From contig JAUILO010000072.1 of NCBI GenBank assembly GCA_030432775.1, forward strand, positions 1 through 12,549: 12,549 bases of DNA. Direction: 5' to 3'. The number at the start of each line of letters is the position of its first letter. Position 1 is the stretch's first letter. The notes beneath the pieces are model-generated. The model did not search any database, was not told where the DNA came from, and saw only the letters and a program-made list of their open reading frames with translations. The translations under genes were made by a program, and so were the position numbers. The DNA is from Alphaproteobacteria bacterium. Lineage in GTDB: Bacteria; Pseudomonadota; Alphaproteobacteria; Micavibrionales; Micavibrionaceae. Positions 1-5,710 of the stretch are shown piece after piece.

Positions 1-40
1 GCGCGATGAAGCTCAAATTCTGATTTGAGCTTCATCGCGC
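1..40. repeat. Perfect 18-bp inverted repeat with 4-base loop at the window edge
   Basis: Bases 1-18 are the exact reverse complement of 23-40, around the loop TCTG at 19-22. The right arm is normal phnA coding sequence. The left arm replaces the expected end of phnA and encodes nothing family-like. Family-normal codons for Ser-Glu-Phe already contain a small AAAT/ATTT inverted repeat at the turn point, which could prime a snap-back. There is no T-tract, and the hairpin falls before any stop codon, so it does not look like a terminator. An assembly or amplification fold-back at a contig end is the likeliest reading. Confidence 0.9.
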
Positions 41-329
41 CGATACCGGGGATCTTGCAATCAATATCATGATCACCGCCAACAAGACGTATATTTTTAA
101 CCTTCGTGCCGACCTTCACAACAGATGAAGATCCTTTGACTTTCAAGTCTTTTATCACCGTGACCGTATCACCGTCCTGTAATAGCTGACCATTTGAATC
201 CTTGATTTCAAACCCTTCATCTTCACCCTTGAGCGTCCACTCATGCGCGCATTCCGGACAGGTCAGAAGATTATCAACTTCGTAAGTATATTCAGAACCA
301 CATTCCGGACAATTGGGTAAATCAGTCAT
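1..329 (-). CDS. phnA: PhnA/YjdM-family zinc-ribbon protein, 3' end missing
   Basis: This is the PhnA (YjdM) family, once tied to alkylphosphonate use by its place in the E. coli phn region; its biochemical role remains unclear and it is not a phosphonoacetate hydrolase. Reading back from ATG at 329, residues C7/C10 and C24/C27 form two CPEC knuckles of an N-terminal zinc ribbon. A small beta-barrel domain follows with the family's conserved blocks (IKDLKVKGSS near 59-68, VGTKVKNIRLV near 73-83, GDHDIDCKI near 85-93, MKLKSEF at 99-105). A good ribosome binding site, AAGGAG, lies 6 bases before the ATG. Family members end a few residues after KSEF with a Val-Lys-Lys tail. Here the frame reads ELHR instead and leaves the window with no stop, because the DNA folds back on itself at 1-40. 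Residues 1-105 are secure; the final codons are probably not genuine. Confidence 0.93.
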   Translation of the reverse strand, partial: MTDLPNCPECGSEYTYEVDNLLTCPECAHEWTLKGEDEGFEIKDSNGQLLQDGDTVTVIKDLKVKGSSSVVKVGTKVKNIRLVGGDHDIDCKIPGIGAMKLKSEFELHR

Positions 330-501
330 AAAAAACTCCTTATTTAACGTGCAGATAAGGAAGACTAAAACTATTTAGACAGCCCGTCTATAGGAATGGC
401 GCGATAAATATATCGAAATTACAATCATCAGCCCCTCGCCTCATGATTTTATTTCTCGTTTCCCGATCTTCGTATCTGTTATCAATTGCCCTTCAAACAC
501 G

Positions 502-1272
502 CTAGCCGATCTTTGGCTGCCCGTTCGAAGCATTCAATCCGCCATCTACCGGCAATACGACACCATTAACAAAACGAGCATCATGACTTGCCAAAAATGC
601 AACCACGTCACCGACTTCTTCGGGCTCTGCGGCACGGCCGAGCGGCATGCGGTCTTTGAATTTTTTCATGATTTCCGTGTCTGCGATAATTCCACCTGCC
701 ATTTCGGTGTTGGTCAAGCTTGGTGCCACAGCATTAACACGAACGCCCTTACCGCCCAGATCAAGGGCCAGAGCACGTGTTACATTACTCACAGCGCCTT
801 TGGTTGCGTTGTAAGAGAACAGCCCCCAATCACCGCCTAAACCGGAAACAGATGACACATTCACAATATTGCCCTGTGATTTTTCAAGATATGGAAGCGC
901 GGCCTTAATCGTCAAAAAGATACTGCCCGCGTTAATAGCCATCTGATTATTCCACTGTTCAAATGACACATCTTCGATCCCGCCCATAACAGCAATAGCA
1001 GCATTATTAACCAGCACATCAATACCGCCGAATTGATCAATGGTCGTTTGGATAAGCTTATCGACATCTGCTTCTTTGGATACATCACCCGCAACTATCA
1101 AGAGCTGTTCCTGTTTACCGATGTCCTTTGCGACCTTTTCCAGCTTGGATATTGCACGGCCATTTAGCACCACATTATAGCCATCCATGGCAAAGCGCTT
1201 TGCTGTGGCTGCTCCAATACCGGAACCTGCGCCTGTTACAATCACGACCGGTGCTTTTGTTTGATTAGGCAT
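502..1272 (-). CDS. Short-chain dehydrogenase/reductase (classical SDR)
   Basis: A 256-residue classical SDR, the usual length of the family: a soluble NAD(P)(H)-dependent oxidoreductase with a Rossmann fold. The cofactor glycine motif TGAGSGIG is at 13-20, D63 follows beta-3, and NNAA is at 89-92. The catalytic tetrad is complete: N114, S141, Y154 and K158 (YNATK). R39 at the end of beta-2 (NGR) mildly favours NADP(H). The C-terminal PVDGG block at 241-245 is typical of FabG/glucose-dehydrogenase-like members. The substrate cannot be told from sequence. It begins 66 bases after the end of the ene-reductase gene on the same strand, so the two are probably co-transcribed and may act on related carbonyl compounds. 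A purine-rich stretch (AAAGAGAG) serves as ribosome binding site. A FabG role is unlikely, since no other fatty-acid genes are nearby. Confidence 0.93.
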   Translation of the reverse strand: MPNQTKAPVVIVTGAGSGIGAATAKRFAMDGYNVVLNGRAISKLEKVAKDIGKQEQLLIVAGDVSKEADVDKLIQTTIDQFGGIDVLVNNAAIAVMGGIEDVSFEQWNNQMAINAGSIFLTIKAALPYLEKSQGNIVNVSSVSGLGGDWGLFSYNATKGAVSNVTRALALDLGGKGVRVNAVAPSLTNTEMAGGIIADTEIMKKFKDRMPLGRAAEPEEVGDVVAFLASHDARFVNGVVLPVDGGLNASNGQPKIG

Positions 1273-1301
1273 TATTTTTCTCTCTTTCTAGATTTTCATT
1301 C

Positions 1302-1336
1302 TGCGTATTTTCATATTCTTAATTTGCGTATTCTCA
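1302..1336. repeat. Short imperfect direct repeats in the ene-reductase/SDR gap
   Basis: Within the 66-base gap, TGCGTATTTTCA (1302-1313) recurs as TGCGTATTCTCA (1325-1336), 11 of 12 bases alike and 23 bases apart. The surrounding T/A-rich bases partly repeat too. No hairpin or T-tract is evident, so the gap does not look like a terminator. It could come from replication slippage. Confidence 0.5.
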
Positions 1337-1338
1337 AT

Positions 1339-2433
1339 TTACATCTGGTAACGCGACAGCCAATGTGCATAAGGCGCAGGTAAAACCCAGGCCGGTTTTT
1401 CAACACCAAGCTCTTTTGCAGCTTCATAAGGCCAGTGCGGATTTTCAAGATGTGCACGCCCGATCATCACGATATCAAGCTGTTCTTTTTGAACCGCATC
1501 TTCCGCCAGATCCGGTTTACCAAACCCCCATGCCGAGGAGACAGGCAGTCCGGTTTCCTTGCGAATGCGTTCTGCAATAGGTGCCATAAAAGCCGCCCCC
1601 CACGGAATATTGGCATCCGGTGTTGTGAACCCTATGCTGACACTAATGAAATCAAGGCCACTTTTCTTGAACTTGCGAATAAGCGCGATTGCATCCTGAA
1701 TGTATTCTTCGTCGTGGCCATCAAATTCCAGAACCCCGAAACGCAAGGTAAAAGGGAGATTTTCCGGCCAGACTTTACGCACGGCCTGCATTGTTTCCAG
1801 CAAAAAGCGACCACGGTTTTCAGCGCTACCGCCATATTCATCATCACGTTTATTTGTGTGCGGCGAGAAAAAGCTCTGTGCCAGATAACCATGCGCGAAA
1901 TGCAGTTCCAGCCATTCATAGCCGGCCTCCAAAGCACGTTTTGCCGCCGCAACGAAGTCTGATTTGACACGTTCGATATCATCTTTAGTCATTGCCCTGG
2001 GAACACGTGGCAAATTCGCGCCAAAAGCCACAGCAGAAGGCGCAATGGTCTGCCATGCCTGTGCATGGTCTTCGGGCAAGTGATCATCACCTTCCCATGG
2101 TTTATTGGCGCTGGCCTTCATCCCCGCATGGGCGATTTGAATTCCCGGCACTGCGCCTGCTTTTTTAATCGCGGTGGCAATTTTTGTATGTTCTGCCACC
2201 TGAGCATCATTCCATATGCCCGTGCAGCCCGGTGTTATACGACCATCGGCCGATACGCCGGTGGCCTCGACAATCACCAAACCGGCACCGCCGCGAGCCA
2301 GTTGCGTGTAATGCGCCAAATGCCAATCATTCGGAACGCCATCAATGGCCGAATACTGGCACATTGGCGGAATTGCGATACGGTTTCGCAATTCAATATC
2401 TTTCAATTTGAACGTCGTGAATAATTTAGACAT
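1339..2433 (-). CDS. xenA: XenA-like ene-reductase (Old Yellow Enzyme, YqjM class)
   Basis: FMN-dependent NAD(P)H oxidoreductase of the Old Yellow Enzyme family, closest by eye to xenobiotic reductase A of Pseudomonas. These cytosolic enzymes reduce activated C=C bonds (enones, quinones, coumarin) and some nitro compounds. The ATG at 2433 gives 364 residues, in register with XenA: C25 (redox-tuning cysteine in PPMCQY), Y27, the substrate pair H178/H181 in ELHFAHGY, Y183, R231, W302 and W358 near the end. The IGRAHL block (324-329) is part of the FMN phosphate site. A TTG at 2451 is in frame, but it would place the start inside the ribosome binding site GAGGGGGGAA, and XenA also begins MS-LF; ATG 2433 is preferred. 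M105 stands where close relatives have Arg in the HAGRK motif. It is first in a probable operon with the SDR gene. Confidence 0.94.
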   Translation of the reverse strand: MSKLFTTFKLKDIELRNRIAIPPMCQYSAIDGVPNDWHLAHYTQLARGGAGLVIVEATGVSADGRITPGCTGIWNDAQVAEHTKIATAIKKAGAVPGIQIAHAGMKASANKPWEGDDHLPEDHAQAWQTIAPSAVAFGANLPRVPRAMTKDDIERVKSDFVAAAKRALEAGYEWLELHFAHGYLAQSFFSPHTNKRDDEYGGSAENRGRFLLETMQAVRKVWPENLPFTLRFGVLEFDGHDEEYIQDAIALIRKFKKSGLDFISVSIGFTTPDANIPWGAAFMAPIAERIRKETGLPVSSAWGFGKPDLAEDAVQKEQLDIVMIGRAHLENPHWPYEAAKELGVEKPAWVLPAPYAHWLSRYQM

Positions 2434-2477
2434 GATGGCTTCCCCCCTCAAAGTAATACGTATCTTGATTGCGTGAT

Positions 2478-2522
2478 ATTATACCCGCATCACAGATTTA
2501 CTAACCTAGTTTGCAAAGTAAA
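2478..2522 (-). promoter_or_regulatory. Ene-reductase promoter with operator-like dyad over the -35 region
   Basis: On the minus strand a perfect TATAAT -10 box occupies 2483-2478, placing the start of transcription near 2471, about 38 bases before ATG 2433. The -35 hexamer at 17-base spacing (about 2501-2506) is poor. That region lies inside a dyad: TTTACT at 2497-2502 and AGTAAA at 2517-2522, with a second near-palindrome TAGTTTGCAAAGTA at 2507-2520. A repressor bound here would block RNA polymerase. TTTACT/AGTAAA half-sites resemble, from memory, those of HxlR-family redox repressors (YodB, QorR); the regulator assignment is inference. Confidence 0.6.
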
Positions 2523-2545
2523 AGCGTCAAGAAACCACCCATCAG

Positions 2546-2570
2546 TTTTTTGTATCAGCACATACAAAAA
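2546..2570. promoter_or_regulatory. AT-rich perfect inverted repeat, possible operator
   Basis: TTTTTGTAT at 2547-2555 and ATACAAAAA at 2562-2570 are exact inverted copies around a six-base spacer. The dyad sits in the middle of the divergent intergenic region, upstream of both the ene-reductase promoter and the b561-RND operon, so a regulator bound there could affect both. The core TGTAT-N6-ATACA is a common shape for dimeric repressor sites. A terminator is unlikely: both flanks are intergenic and no gene ends here. Confidence 0.45.
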
Positions 2571-2600
2571 TAAAACAAAAAATAAACGAAGGATTTCATT

Positions 2601-2628
2601 CACTTCTTCGTATAAAATGAAGAAAGTG
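2601..2628. promoter_or_regulatory. Imperfect inverted repeat flanking a TATAAA, candidate RND operon control site
   Basis: CACTTCTTC (2601-2609) and GAAGAAAGTG (2619-2628) are inverted copies apart from one extra base. Between them lies TATAAA (2611-2616), a candidate -10 box for the plus-strand operon starting at 2691. No good -35 is visible at the right distance, so the promoter call is weak. If correct, the operon carries a leader of about 70 bases and the dyad would act as an operator over its core promoter. Confidence 0.35.
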
Positions 2629-2690
2629 CGAACCACAATTGTTTTCATACTAATACAGTTCTGTTTAAATAATAAATACGGGCGAGGCAT

Positions 2691-3236
2691 ATGCGCGAAA
2701 CACAAGGCAATAGATATGGATGGATATCAATTTCCAACCATTGGATTACGGCAACAATATTCCTTTTCATGATAGGTTTAGGTTTCTTTTTGGAATTTGG
2801 CGGTCTAGAGCGCGAAGCCAAAGGGCCGTATATGGGACTTCACAAATCTGTCGGTACATTATTTCTGGCTTGGGCGGTCTGGCGCGTTTTATGGCGGATA
2901 GCGAAGGGGTTTCCAAAAGATATTGCCATCATGCCGACTTGGCAGAAAATAGGCGCGAAAGCCACACACTGGCTGTTGCTTGCTTCCATAATCGCCATGC
3001 CGTTATCCGGCGTAATCATGAGCCTTTTCGGTGGACGAGCTATAAAAATATTTGAGTGGTTTACAATACCTGCACAAAACAAAAATGAAATTATCAGCAG
3101 CAGCGCCCATTTCTTTCATAGCTATGCGCCCTATTTTATTACAACATTAATTATGTTGCATCTTATTGCCGCGATCAAACACCACATCATAGATAAAGAC
3201 GAAACATTAAAAAGAATGCTCGGGACGCGAATATGA
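2691..3236 (+). CDS. Cytochrome b561 family membrane protein
   Basis: A 181-residue integral membrane diheme cytochrome b of the bacterial b561 family (CybB/YceJ type), about the usual length. Four hydrophobic segments lie near 18-36, 50-69, 91-113 and 145-165. Probable heme ligands are H17 (SNHWIT), H51 (GLHKS), H143 and H157 (LHLIAAIKHH); the 14-residue gap between the last two matches E. coli CybB. Family members pass electrons between quinol and other acceptors in the inner membrane; E. coli CybB oxidises superoxide using ubiquinone. A GAGG lies three bases before the ATG. The stop overlaps the next start in an ATGA at 3233-3236, so its translation is tied to the RND channel gene. That linkage is unusual and suggests a redox role in the efflux operon, though shared regulation alone would also explain it. 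Confidence 0.93.
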   Translation: MRETQGNRYGWISISNHWITATIFLFMIGLGFFLEFGGLEREAKGPYMGLHKSVGTLFLAWAVWRVLWRIAKGFPKDIAIMPTWQKIGAKATHWLLLASIIAMPLSGVIMSLFGGRAIKIFEWFTIPAQNKNEIISSSAHFFHSYAPYFITTLIMLHLIAAIKHHIIDKDETLKRMLGTRI

Positions 3237-4618
3237 ATAAAATTCTATGTCTTTATACAGCTGCATCCATAACAGTTATGACAGGATGTTCTTTGCACGA
3301 AATAGATCTCAAACCTGCCCCTAAGGCCGGTCTTTTGGGCGCGTATTCAAAGATGCAGGCAATGCCGCACCTAACGCAGCAAGACACATCACCGTGGTGG
3401 GAAGATTTAAACAGGCCGGAGCTAAACGCGTTAATCCAAGAGGCGCTGACCGCTAATCAAGATCTGGCTCAAGCCGTGTCACGTATAAAACAGGCACGCG
3501 CGCTTACAACACAGACAAGATCAAATCTATTCCCACAAATCAACGCAGAAGGCAATATATCGGACTCGCGGCAAGGAAGCAGTGGACAGCCGCGCACCGG
3601 TGAAATTGCCGGCGCGTTGTCGTGGGAAATTGATATATTCAACCGCATCAGCGCCGCCGCACAGGCCGATGAGCTGGAAGAAATCGCCCGTGTGGAAGAT
3701 ATGAATGCATTACGCCTTAGCATTAGCGCCGAAGTTGCCAACGCATTTTTCGGTGCCGTTGCCTCCAAGCAGCGCCTGAAACTTTTGAATCATCAACTAA
3801 AGACTGATAATGACCTATTGGAACTTGTGAAACTGCGCAAAGATAATGGCGTTGGAACCAGTGTCGAAGTCCTGCAACAGCAAAGTCAGGTCGCCGAAAG
3901 TAATAGTCTGATCCCGCCAGCAGAATCCGAATTACGCGTATTTGAAAACCGTCTGGACGTTCTGACCGGAAATGCCGCAGACGGACAAGATCAAGTCTTG
4001 GCGATAGAAACGCTCGATTTCGTGCGTGAACTTCCACCAGCAGGCGTGCCCGCCAATCTTATATTCAACCGGCCCGATTTACGCGCCGTCCAAGCCGAAC
4101 TTATCGCATCAGATGCTGATATTGGCGCAGCTATCGCCGACCGCCTGCCACTCATCACTCTGGATGGTTCATACGGATATAGCGATACAGCCAGCTTCTC
4201 CGGCCCGCTTGGCATTATCATGAGCAGCTTCGTTCAACCGCTTTTGGACTGGGGACAGCGCAAGGCCGAAGTCGAACGCAACAAAGCCGTTTACGAAGAG
4301 CGCATCGCCGCCTTTACACAGCTATATCTGGAGGCCGTTGAAGACGTTGAAAACGCCTTATACCAAGAACAAAAACAGCGCCAATATATTGCACGCCTGG
4401 AAGATCGTCGCGCAATTCTGGAAGATACCGTTTCAGAAACCGAAGCGCTATACACCCAAGGTATCGATGATTACCTGCCGGTTTTGAACGCTTTGCAAGA
4501 GTTACGCGCAGTCGAGCGCGATATCATCACAGAACAGCTGACACTGATTAATTACCGCATTGCGCTTTACCGCGCACTGGGTAGCAGCACACAAATACCA
4601 TCACATGACCCCCAATAG
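3233..4618 (+). CDS. Outer-membrane efflux lipoprotein, NodT/OprM-type channel
   Basis: 461-residue TolC-family outer-membrane factor, the exit duct of a tripartite pump. A lipoprotein signal peptide ends at a lipobox-like VMTGC, with C19 the predicted lipidated residue. The first repeat starts after the WWEDLNRPELN block (near 56-66) and holds the coiled-coil QARALTTQTRSNLFPQINAE region; LSWEIDIFNRI near 128-138 is the familiar W-E-D-F beta-strand signature. The second repeat contains NRPDLRAVQAEL (near 280-291) and FVQPLLDWGQRKAEVERN (near 333-350). It begins within the b561 stop codon and is followed after nine bases by the adaptor gene, whose ribosome binding site AGGAA overlaps this stop. 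The order channel-adaptor-pump differs from the commoner adaptor-pump-channel. Confidence 0.95.
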   Translation: MNKILCLYTAASITVMTGCSLHEIDLKPAPKAGLLGAYSKMQAMPHLTQQDTSPWWEDLNRPELNALIQEALTANQDLAQAVSRIKQARALTTQTRSNLFPQINAEGNISDSRQGSSGQPRTGEIAGALSWEIDIFNRISAAAQADELEEIARVEDMNALRLSISAEVANAFFGAVASKQRLKLLNHQLKTDNDLLELVKLRKDNGVGTSVEVLQQQSQVAESNSLIPPAESELRVFENRLDVLTGNAADGQDQVLAIETLDFVRELPPAGVPANLIFNRPDLRAVQAELIASDADIGAAIADRLPLITLDGSYGYSDTASFSGPLGIIMSSFVQPLLDWGQRKAEVERNKAVYEERIAAFTQLYLEAVEDVENALYQEQKQRQYIARLEDRRAILEDTVSETEALYTQGIDDYLPVLNALQELRAVERDIITEQLTLINYRIALYRALGSSTQIPSHDPQ

Positions 4619-4627
4619 GAATTCACG

Positions 4628-5707
4628 ATGAATCTTTTGACCCGTTCTCTATTTACCATTTCGTTATTTTTACCTGTTCAGGCCTATGCACAGCAAGCGC
4701 CAACACCGGTTTTTGTCACAGTCGTCAAACAACAACCTTTTATTGACCAAATAGAGGCACTTGGCACATTAAAAGCCAACGAAAATGTCGATTTGACATC
4801 TTCGGTTACAGAACGCGTGACCAGCATTAACTTTGATGACGGGCAGCGCGTCACACAGGGTGATGTTCTGGTTGAAATGGATAGCGCCGAAGAAGAGGCC
4901 TTACTTAAAGAAGAACAATCAAGGCTTGCCGAAGCCAAGCGACAAGTTGCAAGGCTGAAACCATTGATTGACCGCGGTGCGACATCGCAATCCACATTAG
5001 ATGAAGCCGAACTTGAAATTCAAACATCAAAAGCCCGCATCATCGCGATCCAATCACAAATCAATGAACGCCGCGTTACCGCACCTTTTGATGGTAAACT
5101 GGGGCTGCGGAACATCAGTGTTGGTTCAATGGCACAGCCCGGAACCCTGGTGACCACCATTGATGATGACAGCGTCATGAAACTCGATTTTTCTATTCCC
5201 GAGATATATCTGCCCGCCCTCAATGAAGGCGGCGTAATACAAGCCACAACCAGAGCCTATCCGGATGTTACATTTAAAGGCACAGTCAGCAGTATCGATA
5301 GCCGTATTGATCCGCTCACACGATCAATCTCTGTTCGGGCATTATTACCCAATGACGAACACAAGCTTAAGCCCGGTATGCTCATGCGCGTGAAGCTGGA
5401 GAAAAACCCGCGTCAGGCCCTGATCCTGCCCGAAGAAGCTCTCGTACCCAAAGGCGATAAGAATTACGTTTTCACGATTTTGGACGACGGCACTTCAACA
5501 AGCGTCAAACTTAATACGGTCGAAATTGGGTCACGCCGTAAAGGACAAGCCGAAATTCTAAGCGGCATTCAAGATGGCGATCAAATTGTTACGCATGGCA
5601 CATTACGCCTGCAAGATGGTAGCGCTGTCACAATTAAAGCTGTCGAAACCGGCAGTGAAAAACTGATCGATTTGCTGAACCAAAAAACGCCGGAAGGAAT
5701 ACAGTAA
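4628..5707 (+). CDS. RND efflux periplasmic adaptor (membrane fusion protein)
   Basis: 359-residue HlyD/AcrA-type adaptor that bridges the inner-membrane pump and outer-membrane channel in the periplasm. A Sec signal peptide ends in AYA with likely cleavage after A21. There is no lipobox cysteine, so unlike AcrA it is not expected to be lipidated, resembling MdtA- or MexH-type adaptors. In order: first half of the lipoyl domain near 50-85 (INFDDGQRVTQGDVLVEMD), a short coiled-coil hairpin near 86-148, second lipoyl half with TAPFDGKLG at 151-159, beta-barrel near 185-255 with KPGM at 248-251, and a membrane-proximal domain ending with IQDGDQIVTHG near 314-324. ATG 4628 is preceded by AGGAA, and the pump gene follows after three bases. 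Confidence 0.95.
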   Translation: MNLLTRSLFTISLFLPVQAYAQQAPTPVFVTVVKQQPFIDQIEALGTLKANENVDLTSSVTERVTSINFDDGQRVTQGDVLVEMDSAEEEALLKEEQSRLAEAKRQVARLKPLIDRGATSQSTLDEAELEIQTSKARIIAIQSQINERRVTAPFDGKLGLRNISVGSMAQPGTLVTTIDDDSVMKLDFSIPEIYLPALNEGGVIQATTRAYPDVTFKGTVSSIDSRIDPLTRSISVRALLPNDEHKLKPGMLMRVKLEKNPRQALILPEEALVPKGDKNYVFTILDDGTSTSVKLNTVEIGSRRKGQAEILSGIQDGDQIVTHGTLRLQDGSAVTIKAVETGSEKLIDLLNQKTPEGIQ

Positions 5708-5710
5708 ACA

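Noticed and set aside
365..378. CTAAA/TTTAG short dyad upstream of phnA
   Set aside because: Five-base arms only; no -10/-35 pair could be assigned around it, so no operator is claimed.
1435..1962. 175-codon plus-strand frame opposite the ene-reductase gene
   Set aside because: It is antisense to a complete, conserved enzyme, reads as low-plausibility protein and has no ribosome binding site.
2434..2451. TTG start six codons upstream of the ene-reductase ATG
   Set aside because: It would place the start inside the GAGGGGGGAA ribosome binding site, and the ATG at 2433 aligns with the XenA N-terminus.
2473..2772. 99-codon plus-strand frame covering the divergent promoter region
   Set aside because: It overlaps the b561 gene in another frame, crosses the dyads, and its product is Lys/Asn/Thr-rich as expected from AT-rich noncoding DNA.
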